DNA of 64,000 nucleotides from AG25 sp035517615 (GTDB taxonomy: Bacteria; Gemmatimonadota; Gemmatimonadetes; Gemmatimonadales; GWC2-71-9), in contig DATIYM010000001.1 of NCBI GenBank assembly GCA_035517615.1, positions 19,789 to 83,788 of the forward strand. The letters are read 5' to 3'. Position 1 is the stretch's first letter. Each line of letters opens with the position of its first letter. A model generated the notes under the pieces. The model did no database searches, was not told the DNA's origin, and worked only from the letters and a program-made list of their open reading frames with translations. A program made the position numbers and the translations under genes. This document shows, piece after piece, positions 43,932 through 51,956 of this stretch.

Positions 43932-44556
43932 GCTCCTGGTCGGAACTCGCAATCCGGGCAAGGAACGGGAGATCAGCGACATTTTCGCCGGCCTGCCGTT
44001 CCAGGTGGTGTTCCCCTCCGACCAGTTTCTCGAGCGGCTCCCCGAAGAGGCCGATCTCGAACGTGGCGTCACGTTCATCGAGAACGCCGTGGCCAAGGCG
44101 CGTTATTTCGCCAAGCGCTCGGGGCTCGCGACCCTGGGAGAGGACTCGGGGCTCGAGGTCGATGCGCTCCACGGAGCTCCCGGGGTCCATTCGGCGCGGT
44201 TCGCGGCGCTGTACGGCACAGCCGGCGCGGGCACGGAACCCGACGTGTCCAACAACGCGCTGCTCCTCGAGCGGCTCGCGGAGACGCCCGAGGCGGGGAG
44301 GGGCGCGCGCTACCGCTGCGTCGTGGCGTTTGTCGAGTCGGCGGGCGCATCGCCCCAGCTGGTCGAGGCGACCTGTGAAGGCCGGATCCTCACCGCACCT
44401 CGCGGGAGCGGCGGATTTGGCTATGATCCGCTGTTCTTCTCGACCGACCTCGGCGCGACCTTTGCCGAGGCGCCGCTCGCCACGAAACAGCGTGTCTCGC
44501 ATCGCGGGCGTGCGCTCCGTGCGTTGATCGAGGTCCTGCTGCGTCGCTACACGTAG
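43921..44556 (+). CDS. rdgB: XTP/dITP diphosphatase
   Basis: 211 residues of the Ham1/RdgB family: TRNPGKEREI (9-18), FIENAVAKARYFA, LGEDSGLEVDAL, and GSGGFGYDPLFF. It removes non-canonical purine nucleoside triphosphates. ATG 43921 chosen as the conserved start just before the KLLVGTRNPGK strand. Confidence 0.92.
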   Translation: MARKLLVGTRNPGKEREISDIFAGLPFQVVFPSDQFLERLPEEADLERGVTFIENAVAKARYFAKRSGLATLGEDSGLEVDALHGAPGVHSARFAALYGTAGAGTEPDVSNNALLLERLAETPEAGRGARYRCVVAFVESAGASPQLVEATCEGRILTAPRGSGGFGYDPLFFSTDLGATFAEAPLATKQRVSHRGRALRALIEVLLRRYT

Positions 44557-44574
44557 GCTCGAAGAGGATTAGGC

Positions 44575-46371
44575 ATGCCACACTCGACCGCCGTACGTCT
44601 CGCGGCTATCCCGCTGCTCATCATGTGGCGTACGGCCCCCGCGCAACAACTCGTGCCACCCGCGCACGCACCTCGCTCGCGGAGCGCCGCGGACGGCCAG
44701 TGGCTCATGCCGGCGCACGATTACGCCGCGACCCGCTTCAGCGCCCTTGGCGAGATCACGCCCGCGAATGCCAAGCAGCTCCACGCGACCTGGAGCTTCT
44801 CGACCGGCGTGCTGGGTGGACATGAAGGTCAGCCGCTCGTGGTCGGGCACACGATGTACGTGGTCACGCCGTATCCGAACGTCCTCTATGCATTCGATCT
44901 CACGCGCGAAGGGTACCCGCTGCGCTGGAAGTACCGGCCCTGGGTCAATCCGGTCGCGATCGGAATCGCGTGTTGCGATGTCGTGAACCGCGGCGCCGTC
45001 TTCGCCGACGGAAAAATCATCTACAATTTGCTCGACGGATTCACGGTGGCGATCGACACGGCGAGCGGACGTGAGGTCTGGAAGACCCAGGTCGCCGACG
45101 TCAACCGCGGCGAGACGACTCCGATGGCTCCGCTGGTCGTGAAGGATCGGGTGCTCGTCGGGACGTCGGGCGGGGAATACGGCGTCCGCGGCTGGATCAA
45201 GGGCCTCGAGCTCGCGACCGGCCGTGTGGTATGGACCGGCTACAGTATCGGTCCGGATTCGGACGTGCTCGCGTCTCCCGCCACGTTTCGCCCCGCGTAC
45301 GACAGCGGCGCGAATCTCGGACTACGCAGCTGGTCCAGTGATTCCTGGCAGCATGGCGGCGCGCCGGTGTGGGGCTGGCTCTCGTACGATCCGGCGCTCG
45401 ATCTCGTGTACTACGGCACGGGGAACGCCGCGCCGTGGAACACGGATCAGCGTGAGGGCGACAACAAATGGGCCGCGAGCGTGCTCGCGCGCTCCCCCGG
45501 CGACGGAACGCTCCGGTGGGCGTACCAGTTCACTCCGGGCGATGCTTGGGACTTCGACGCGACTCAGGAAATGATCCTCGCGGATCTTTCCGTGGGCGGG
45601 CGGACGCGAAAAACCCTGGTGCACTTTGACAAGAACGGATTCGCGTACACCCTGGACCGCGGCACCGGCCAGGTGCTCGTCGCCGCTCCGTATGTGGCGA
45701 CGACGTGGGCGACCGCCGTCGATCTCACGACCGGACGGCCCAGGGTGAATCCGGCCAAGATCACCGGCGCCTCGAAGGGAAATGTGACGGACATCTGTCC
45801 CACGCTCGAAGGCGGGAAGAATCAGCAGCCCGCCGCTTACTCGCCGATCACCGGCCTGTTTTACGTCCCGACGAGCAACATGTGCATGGATTTCGCGGCG
45901 AACGCGGTTACCTACATCGCCGGGACGCCATATATGGGGGCCACGACTCCGTATCGGGCCGGCCCGGGTGGCAACCTCGGCGCGTTCATCGCCTGGGACG
46001 CGGCGCGCGGTAAACGGATCTGGGAGATCAAGGAGCCGTATCCCGTGTGGGGCGGGGCGTTGGCAACCGGGGGCGGGGTAGTCTTCTACGGCACCCTGGA
46101 CGGCTGGTTCAAGGCGGCCGACGCGCGCACCGGGGCGGTCCTGTGGAAATTCAAGGTCGGCTCCGGGGTGGTCGGCAACCCTGTAACCTTCCGCGGTCCC
46201 GATGGTAAACAATACGTTGCGATTTACGCTGGAATCGGGGGGGACTGGTTTCTCCTGTCGGGTGATGTGCGCTCCGACGATCCCGCTGATGTGCGGCCCC
46301 CCGCCTCGTTCATGCCGGATATAGGTCGATATACGAGCCAGGGAGGCATCGTCTGGCTGTTCAGCCTCTAG
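44575..46371 (+). CDS. PQQ-dependent alcohol dehydrogenase, lanthanide type
   Basis: 598 residues with a signal peptide (cleavage after APA, residue 23). The eight-bladed PQQ propeller carries the vicinal disulfide Cys133-Cys134 and ligand Glu201 (SGGEYG). Asn284 (GTGN), catalytic Asp326 and, two residues on, Asp328 (WDFDATQE) complete the site. That second Asp marks XoxF/ExaF/PedH-type lanthanide enzymes; calcium enzymes have Ala, Ser or Thr. The likely substrate is methanol or ethanol in the periplasm. The cytochrome c gene at 46353 is its likely electron acceptor. An AGAGGA site precedes the ATG. Confidence 0.9.
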   Translation: MPHSTAVRLAAIPLLIMWRTAPAQQLVPPAHAPRSRSAADGQWLMPAHDYAATRFSALGEITPANAKQLHATWSFSTGVLGGHEGQPLVVGHTMYVVTPYPNVLYAFDLTREGYPLRWKYRPWVNPVAIGIACCDVVNRGAVFADGKIIYNLLDGFTVAIDTASGREVWKTQVADVNRGETTPMAPLVVKDRVLVGTSGGEYGVRGWIKGLELATGRVVWTGYSIGPDSDVLASPATFRPAYDSGANLGLRSWSSDSWQHGGAPVWGWLSYDPALDLVYYGTGNAAPWNTDQREGDNKWAASVLARSPGDGTLRWAYQFTPGDAWDFDATQEMILADLSVGGRTRKTLVHFDKNGFAYTLDRGTGQVLVAAPYVATTWATAVDLTTGRPRVNPAKITGASKGNVTDICPTLEGGKNQQPAAYSPITGLFYVPTSNMCMDFAANAVTYIAGTPYMGATTPYRAGPGGNLGAFIAWDAARGKRIWEIKEPYPVWGGALATGGGVVFYGTLDGWFKAADARTGAVLWKFKVGSGVVGNPVTFRGPDGKQYVAIYAGIGGDWFLLSGDVRSDDPADVRPPASFMPDIGRYTSQGGIVWLFSL

Positions 46372-46811
46372 GGTGGCTGGCGCTCGCAAGCGCGCTGGCC
46401 ATAACGCCTGGCGTCGCGGCGCAGGACGGGGGCAACGCGCCGCTCCCCGCGATCCGGTACGACCAGCACGTGTGGGCGGGAGGGAAGGCGCCTCCCGCCG
46501 GAACGTTCGTGCGACCGACGCCGTCCAGTCAGGAGACCATCAAACAAGGTGAGCAGTTCTTTGCTTCCTTCAACTGTGATGGCTGTCACGCGGGCGGCGC
46601 CGTTGGCGCGGTGGGCCCGAGCCTCGCGGACGGTCGCTGGCGCTATGGCGGCACGGACGCTGCAATCTTTTATACCATCTTCTACGGACGTCCGCGTGGC
46701 ATGCCGGCCTTTGGCGGACTGTTGCCCGCGGAGGTCATCTGGAGCCTCGTGAGCTACATCCGTTCGCTCGAACCGCGTGGCGATGTCGCCACAGTACGCT
46801 GGGATCCATGA
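46353..46811 (+). CDS. periplasmic cytochrome c, likely acceptor of the PQQ dehydrogenase
   Basis: 152 residues from CTG 46353, which has a perfect GGAGG 6 nt upstream. This start alone gives a signal peptide (hydrophobic core, VAA then QDGG); the next ordinary start, GTG 46470, would leave none. Heme motif CDGCH (75-79) and axial Met117 (RGMPAF). It overlaps the dehydrogenase end by 19 nt, so the two are translationally coupled. It would carry electrons to the terminal oxidase. Confidence 0.85.
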   Translation: MAVQPLGWLALASALAITPGVAAQDGGNAPLPAIRYDQHVWAGGKAPPAGTFVRPTPSSQETIKQGEQFFASFNCDGCHAGGAVGAVGPSLADGRWRYGGTDAAIFYTIFYGRPRGMPAFGGLLPAEVIWSLVSYIRSLEPRGDVATVRWDP

Positions 46812-46915
46812 CCCGCGGGTGGCACTGGAGCGAGCGTCGGCAGCGGCATAGGTTTGGTGCTCCGCTGTGGTGTCCGGCTGGGGCCGCGACCCAATCCCGC
46901 AGAACAGGAGTTGCA

Positions 46916-48595
46916 ATGCTCTATCGGAGCATGGGCGTGGTATTGCTGACCGCCGCGTTCTTCGCGTGTGGCAACGACTCGCCGGGCCCGACCATCACCT
47001 GCACCGCTTCCCAGACGAATTCGATCTCGCTTGTGGTGGGTGGCTACACGTCTATCGACCAGCCGTGCATCAGTTTTTCGGCGAATCCGTCGACCACCGA
47101 CACCGGCGAGTACCTCGTGGTCGCGCACTCGGCCGGCGGCTCACCGGGCGTAACGGCGTCATACCAGCTCACGTCGACGCACGCGAATTCGTCGGCGGCA
47201 GCGACGCAGATGGTTGCCCAACGCATTAGCACGGCTCGTCCGGGAGGTCTCGTCGCTGCGCAGTTCGACCAGCTCATGCGGGAGCGGGCACGGGCGTCGG
47301 TCACCGCGGTGCCGGGCGGTGTAAGCGCGAGCACGATGTCTCCGGCGGCCGCACCGTACGATAGCCAATACGTTGGAAAAGTCCGAATCTTTCCGAAGGT
47401 GTGCGCCAACCTCGGGTGCACCACCTATCGGTCCGTGACTGCCCACGTACTGGCGGTTTCGGGCCACGTGGCGATTTATGTCGATGACAATATGCCGGGC
47501 GACATCAACACCGCGGGCGACTCGGGCATCGACTCCCTCGCGCTGACCTTCGACCAGCATGTGTACGCGGTCGACAAAGTGTCCTTTGGCGACGAGCCCG
47601 ACATCGACAACAACCATGTCATCATCGCCCTGCTCACCGGACAAGTAAATGCGCTGATCACCGATCGCTCGAGCTGTTTCACGACGGGGTATGTCGCCGG
47701 ATACTTCAATTCTCAGGACCTCGACCTCCAGGTGGCCTCGCTCTACAACAATGGCGAGATCATGTACGGTCTCGTTCCCGACGCGAGCGGCCAATACAGC
47801 TGCCCGCATTCGCGCGCGTCGGTGCTGCGGATTCTGCCGCCCACGTTCCTGCACGAATTCCAGCACATGATCAATTACACGGCGCATGTCCGGGTGCGCC
47901 GCGGGAATGCGGAAGACATCTGGCTCGACGAGGCGCTCGCGAATTTCGCCGAGGAGCTGGGAGGCCGCTCGTTCCTGCCCGGCGGTGTGCTCGGCGTCAA
48001 TCCGAGCGCGGACAGCATTTTCTATCGTTACGCGCTCGATGACTTGAACGACGCGTATATGTACCTCGAGGATCCGCAGGATCATTTCCTGTTGAGCCCC
48101 ACCGACGCCAATCTTCCCGACAACGGGGGCGCCTGGATGTTCGTTCGCTATCTTGTGGATCAGACCTACGATTCGATCACCCACAAACTGGTGAACACGT
48201 CGCTCACGGGGACGAGCAACATCACCTCGGCAACCGGGCAGCCATGCACGAATTGGATCGCGGGATGGTCGCTCGCCAATTGGATTTCGGACCTTCCGGG
48301 CTTCTCGGCGCCGCCGCAGCTATCCTACAAGTCGTGGCAGTTCAGGCAGGCGTTCCCACTGCTGCGCACGCTCAATCCCGGCGGAAGCTATCCGTACGAC
48401 TTCCCGCTCGTGCCGCTCGTCAGCATGGGGTCGCAGGTCAACGTGGTGGGCATACTGCACGTGGGGTCAGGGCTCTACATTCGCGTGAAACAGCCGCCGT
48501 CAGGCGGGAGCTTTACACTGGCGCTGACGGGCCCGTTCGACGCGCCGCTCCCCCCGGGGATGACTCCGCGGCTCGAGGTGATCAAGATTCACTAG
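46916..48595 (+). CDS. secreted zinc metalloprotease, M30-like lipoprotein
   Basis: 559 residues. MLYRSMGVVLLTAAFFAC is a lipoprotein signal (Cys18). The catalytic region is FLHEFQHMINY with HEFQH (313-317) and third ligand Glu339 in IWLDEALANFAEEL. This resembles hyicolysin-type M30 peptidases. AGGAG stands 5 nt before ATG 46916, which fixes the start; a longer frame from 46808 lacks a signal sequence. Several Cys residues may form disulfides. Substrate unknown. Confidence 0.85.
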   Translation: MLYRSMGVVLLTAAFFACGNDSPGPTITCTASQTNSISLVVGGYTSIDQPCISFSANPSTTDTGEYLVVAHSAGGSPGVTASYQLTSTHANSSAAATQMVAQRISTARPGGLVAAQFDQLMRERARASVTAVPGGVSASTMSPAAAPYDSQYVGKVRIFPKVCANLGCTTYRSVTAHVLAVSGHVAIYVDDNMPGDINTAGDSGIDSLALTFDQHVYAVDKVSFGDEPDIDNNHVIIALLTGQVNALITDRSSCFTTGYVAGYFNSQDLDLQVASLYNNGEIMYGLVPDASGQYSCPHSRASVLRILPPTFLHEFQHMINYTAHVRVRRGNAEDIWLDEALANFAEELGGRSFLPGGVLGVNPSADSIFYRYALDDLNDAYMYLEDPQDHFLLSPTDANLPDNGGAWMFVRYLVDQTYDSITHKLVNTSLTGTSNITSATGQPCTNWIAGWSLANWISDLPGFSAPPQLSYKSWQFRQAFPLLRTLNPGGSYPYDFPLVPLVSMGSQVNVVGILHVGSGLYIRVKQPPSGGSFTLALTGPFDAPLPPGMTPRLEVIKIH

Positions 48596-48602
48596 CGGGG
48601 CG

Positions 48603-48989
48603 CTACGGCAGCTTGACGGCGCGTGCTTCACCGCGCCATTCGTCCTTGATCCGGTTCTTCTCGTCGAGCACCACGATACGGGGGCGGTGCTCCTGCGCCT
48701 CGACGGGAGTCATATGCGCATAGGCGATCACGATCACGGGATCGCCCACCTGCACGAGGCGAGCGGCCGCGCCGTTCACGCAAACCGTTCCTGAGTCGGC
48801 CGGCCCCTCGAGCGCGTACGTCTCGAATCGTTCTCCATTTGCCACGTCGAGCACATGCACATGCTCGAATGGCACTATTCCCGCTGCCTCCATCAGGCGA
48901 CCGTCGAGGGTAATGCTGCCTTCGTAATCCAGCTCGGCCTGGGTGACTATCGCGCGGTGCAGCTTGGACTTGCAGAGCGTGAGCAACAC
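48603..48989 (-). CDS. panD: aspartate 1-decarboxylase
   Basis: 128 residues. LCKSKLHRAIVTQAELDYEG leads to SITLD with the self-cleavage site Gly24-Ser25, which yields the pyruvoyl prosthetic group. The end has PRIVVLDEKNRI. GTG 48989, with GGGAG 5 nt upstream, puts the cleavage Gly-Ser at the same positions (24-25) as in E. coli. It makes beta-alanine for pantothenate and CoA. It converges with the metalloprotease gene. Confidence 0.92.
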   Translation of the reverse strand: MLLTLCKSKLHRAIVTQAELDYEGSITLDGRLMEAAGIVPFEHVHVLDVANGERFETYALEGPADSGTVCVNGAAARLVQVGDPVIVIAYAHMTPVEAQEHRPRIVVLDEKNRIKDEWRGEARAVKLP

Positions 48990-49091
48990 GAGCACTCCCT
49001 TTCCTCGCTCCTGGTGACCCCGGAAATGTAATGAATTGTGGACGCCGCCACCGGCACCGCGCGCCGTAACGCATTCCCCGTGCCGCACTTC

Positions 49092-49106
49092 CGGAATGGC
49101 ATTCCG
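49092..49106. promoter_or_regulatory. 15-bp palindrome between panD and the HTH gene
   Basis: CGGAATG-G-CATTCCG is a perfect palindrome with a single central base. It sits in the ~170-bp divergent intergenic region, so it could be the operator of the adjacent small HTH protein. Unproven. Confidence 0.3.
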
Positions 49107-49157
49107 CTTGCATTCTCACTGCACCGCCGTGGTTTTCGTCCCAAGGAGTGAACGACC

Positions 49158-49379
49158 GTGGTCCGTATGAGAGGCGTCCGAATTCTGCCGCGCCCCCTGA
49201 CTCTCGAGCAGGTCGGGAAGCGGCTTGGCTGCACGTTACTGGAGGCCACCGCATTGCTGCACGCCAAGTCCTTTCCTCATGCCTTTCTCGATTGCGACAA
49301 TCACTGGCGCGTGCCGGTCGTGGATGTGGAGGCGTATGCCGGTCGAGCGTCAAACAGCAAGCGACACCGTTCGCTTTAA
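49158..49379 (+). CDS. small helix-turn-helix (excisionase-like) protein
   Basis: 73 residues with LTLEQVGKRLGCTLLEATAL and NHWRVPVVDVEAYAG, the layout of helix-turn-helix domains of the MerR/excisionase type. It may autoregulate or act on the neighbouring panD promoter through the palindrome. GTG start follows AAGGAG. The following 274 nt hold only spurious short frames before tRNA-Pro. Confidence 0.55.
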   Translation: MVRMRGVRILPRPLTLEQVGKRLGCTLLEATALLHAKSFPHAFLDCDNHWRVPVVDVEAYAGRASNSKRHRSL

Positions 49380-49653
49380 ATGAGATCCCCAGCCGGCGTC
49401 TCCGCGGTTCGGGTGCTCTCGGGCGCGATGTATCTGCGGAGCCTTCGAGTCCTCGGCGCCTGGTGGTGCCGAGGCTCGAGCGGCGTGGGACCTCATCATC
49501 TCCTGTTGGGGCAGGACTTCGAGCCTGTCGCTATCCCGATCGAGGCGAGCCGCAGCGATGCGGCGCGCAGCGATCTTCCCAGACTGTAGTCGCTGGTTCC
49601 GCTACCCGGCGCCCGAGCGGGCCGCTATTTTGCCGTGGCATGATACTGCACAC

Positions 49654-49727
49654 CGGGGCGTAGCGCAGTCCGGTAGCGCGTCTGGTTTGGGACCAGAAGG
49701 TCCCGGGTTCAAATCCCGGCGCCCCGA
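49654..49727 (+). tRNA. tRNA-Pro (anticodon UGG)
   Basis: The acceptor CGGGGCG/CGCCCCG pairs fully. D arm AGCGCAGUCCGGUAGCGCG, anticodon loop UUUGGGA with UGG, and T arm CCGGG-UUCAAAU-CCCGG. Discriminator A; no CCA is encoded. The 259 nt after it, up to the glycosyltransferase gene, show no feature I can support. Confidence 0.95.
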
Positions 49728-49986
49728 CTCTCATCTCGTTGCTGCCACAGCACGCAAACGAACCTAAGGCGGCCTTTTGGCTTGAGCGCGCTCGGCACGG
49801 GTAGTATTGCGGCGGGCTGCGTGACCTGATTGAGGGAAGCGGACCGGACTGTTACCCGGCGGAGTCGATTCAACGCCCGCGTGCGAATGCGACTTCGATT
49901 CGACCTGCTGTAATTGAGGCGTCGAGTAACCGTAGTCCCGAAATGGCGCTGGCCATCCTCGCCTGGACCGGTACACTTGAGGGGCC

Positions 49987-51102
49987 ATGGCCGTCCGCAC
50001 GGATACGCGCTTGCTCGCGGCTGCTGTACTGCTGTACGGCGTGATCGCCATTCCGACCGGCGTGCGCCGCGGAACCGATTTCGCGATTCACGTTCCGGTG
50101 GCGCAGGCGTGGCTCCGGGGCTCGCCGCTCTACGACACGCCGCCGCACGTGGGCATGTGGTGGCCGCCGTTCGCGATCGTGCTCGTCGCGCCCTTCGCCG
50201 CACTGGCGGCGGTCGCCGGACTCGCCTGGACAAAAGCCGTGTGGGGCAGCGTCAGTCTCGTGTGTCTCGGCTGGGCCCTCGATCGTCTGCCGAAAGACAG
50301 CTGGCGCACCACTGCGCTCGCAGTGCTGGCTGTGGTCGTTCCCCTGCATCGCAATTTCGAAGACCTCAATCTCAACGCCTTTCTCCTGGCGCTGTGGGTG
50401 GCGGCCGCGCGCGATCTGATGCAAGCGCGTGAGCGCCGCGCGGCGATCTGGATCGGCACGGCGGCCGCGATCAAGGTGTTTCCGGGTGTTCTGCTCGCGT
50501 ATTTCGCGTTGCGACGTCGCTGGGCGGCGCTCGCGGTCGGTCTCGTTACCGCCGGCGTGCTGACCGTGCTGCCGCTGCTACGCTCCGGCGTGAGTGGGGC
50601 GGAGCAGAGCGTCGTCGCGTGGACGGCGAACGGGTCCGCGGTTCAGGGGGCGCTGCGCGGCAGCAACCAATCGCTCGCAGCCCTGGCCGTTCGGCTCCAC
50701 CTGCCGCTGCCCGGACTGATCGTCCTCGATCTGAGCTGCATCGGCGTCGCGCTCGTCGCGATGCGGCGCTGGAGCGACGAAGCCAATGCCGGTCATGCGT
50801 TGGGCATTCTCGCGCTCGTATCGGTGCTGTTGTCGCCTATCGCCTGGGTCCACTATTTCCTGCTCGCGCTTCCCGCGTGGCTCACGGCCCTCGAGCGGGG
50901 GGGAACCGCTCAGTGGGCCAGGGCCGCGCGGCTGGTGGCGGCGGTGGGGACTTCAGGAGTATTGACGATCTTCTCGTTGACACTGCGCAACATCATCTTC
51001 GATCTCTCTCTGTACACGTGGGGCGCTCTGGTCCTGCTCTTGGTTCTGGCATTCGTGCGGCCTAACAGCGCTCGATACCGGGTGGCGGCCCTGAGCGGGT
51101 AG
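49987..51102 (+). CDS. GT87-type membrane glycosyltransferase (DUF2029)
   Basis: 371 residues with about 10 membrane segments. GTDFAIHVPVAQAWLRGSPLYDTPPHVGMWWPP at the N-terminal end, with conserved Asp and the WWPPF motif, is typical of GT87 polyprenyl-phosphate-mannose-dependent transferases. It would transfer sugar to envelope glycolipids or polymers. A TACACT -10-like box lies 9 nt before the ATG, without a clear -35. Confidence 0.7.
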   Translation: MAVRTDTRLLAAAVLLYGVIAIPTGVRRGTDFAIHVPVAQAWLRGSPLYDTPPHVGMWWPPFAIVLVAPFAALAAVAGLAWTKAVWGSVSLVCLGWALDRLPKDSWRTTALAVLAVVVPLHRNFEDLNLNAFLLALWVAAARDLMQARERRAAIWIGTAAAIKVFPGVLLAYFALRRRWAALAVGLVTAGVLTVLPLLRSGVSGAEQSVVAWTANGSAVQGALRGSNQSLAALAVRLHLPLPGLIVLDLSCIGVALVAMRRWSDEANAGHALGILALVSVLLSPIAWVHYFLLALPAWLTALERGGTAQWARAARLVAAVGTSGVLTIFSLTLRNIIFDLSLYTWGALVLLLVLAFVRPNSARYRVAALSG

Positions 51103-51144
51103 ATTTACGGGAACGTGGTTTCGTGCCTGACACGGGAGGGCGGG

Positions 51145-51507
51145 ATGAAAAAGCGAAAGCCGAGTGAATACGAGCAATTTGAGCGCACACTCGATCCGCA
51201 CCGAGCGGAGGAGCAACGTGCCGCCGCGCGCGAGACGACCGCTCGCCTGCGGGATCGGGGAGTCGACATCAGCGAAAATGAGGCGCCCGAGGATCTGGCG
51301 TTCCTGCTCGAGGCAGTGGAGCGCTTCGAGACCGAGGTCGAGTCGCAGGGCGGCGATCTCATGATGGATGACCTCAGGAGCTCCGAGCCCGACGACCCGC
51401 GCTACGTACTGCCGGCCCGCGCGCCGCACGAGCGCCTGCGCGACTATGCAGAGCGAATCGATGCAGCCGCGGCGCGGCTGCGCCACCACCCGCCGCGGCC
51501 AGACTAA
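51145..51507 (+). CDS. small charged hypothetical protein
   Basis: 120 residues, rich in Arg, Glu and Asp and mainly helical (SEYEQFERTLDPHRAEEQRA). No signal peptide, membrane segment or family I recognise. The start is ATG 51145, just after GGGAGGGCGGG; a frame from 51115 exists but has a weaker site. Confidence 0.5.
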   Translation: MKKRKPSEYEQFERTLDPHRAEEQRAAARETTARLRDRGVDISENEAPEDLAFLLEAVERFETEVESQGGDLMMDDLRSSEPDDPRYVLPARAPHERLRDYAERIDAAAARLRHHPPRPD

Positions 51508-51513
51508 CCGGGG

Positions 51514-51900
51514 TCAGTGGATCGTGACGTAAATCGTGCCCGCCATTCCGCTGCCGTCCGGGCTGCCATGCCGGTTGCAGTAGTATGAGTAGGTCTTATT
51601 CGTATCGGCGCCGATGTAGATCATGTATGGCGAACTGCCGGGCCGTCTGCCGCCGGAACTGTCGCCGGCGGAGTATCCCGGTGGTGGGTTGATCCAGGTG
51701 ACGTCGTGCGTTGCGGTGTCCGTCGCGGGAAAGAGAAATGAGATGTTTTGATTCGGCGCGACGGTGTCCGTCGCGGGCGCGAACTCGAAGTCGGTCGCGG
51801 CGATCTGCGTGCTGCGTCCGGCGTCCACCGCGGCCGGATTGCCGCACCCGAAGAGCAGCCCTACACCACCGCTCACCAGCAGTGTTCCCAAACGACGCAT
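51514..51900 (-). CDS. cupredoxin-type copper lipoprotein
   Basis: 128 residues. Lipobox GLLFGC (Cys19). The cupredoxin fold carries type 1 copper ligands His65 (THDVTW), Cys108, His111 and Met119 (YYCNRHGSPDGSGM). The Cys-x2-His-x7-Met loop is longer than in plastocyanin. It may be an electron carrier or a copper-binding protein. ATG 51900 gives the signal sequence. Downstream of the DUF6600 gene, 56 nt apart. Confidence 0.75.
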   Translation of the reverse strand: MRRLGTLLVSGGVGLLFGCGNPAAVDAGRSTQIAATDFEFAPATDTVAPNQNISFLFPATDTATHDVTWINPPPGYSAGDSSGGRRPGSSPYMIYIGADTNKTYSYYCNRHGSPDGSGMAGTIYVTIH

Positions 51901-51956
51901 GAACGTCTCCGATCGAGAGGACGGTAAAAGGACGGGTGTTCTACACCACAATATGA

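Noticed and set aside
49380..49589. Short plus-strand frame after the HTH gene
   Set aside because: No ribosome binding site, low-complexity composition and no domain; it runs close to tRNA-Pro.
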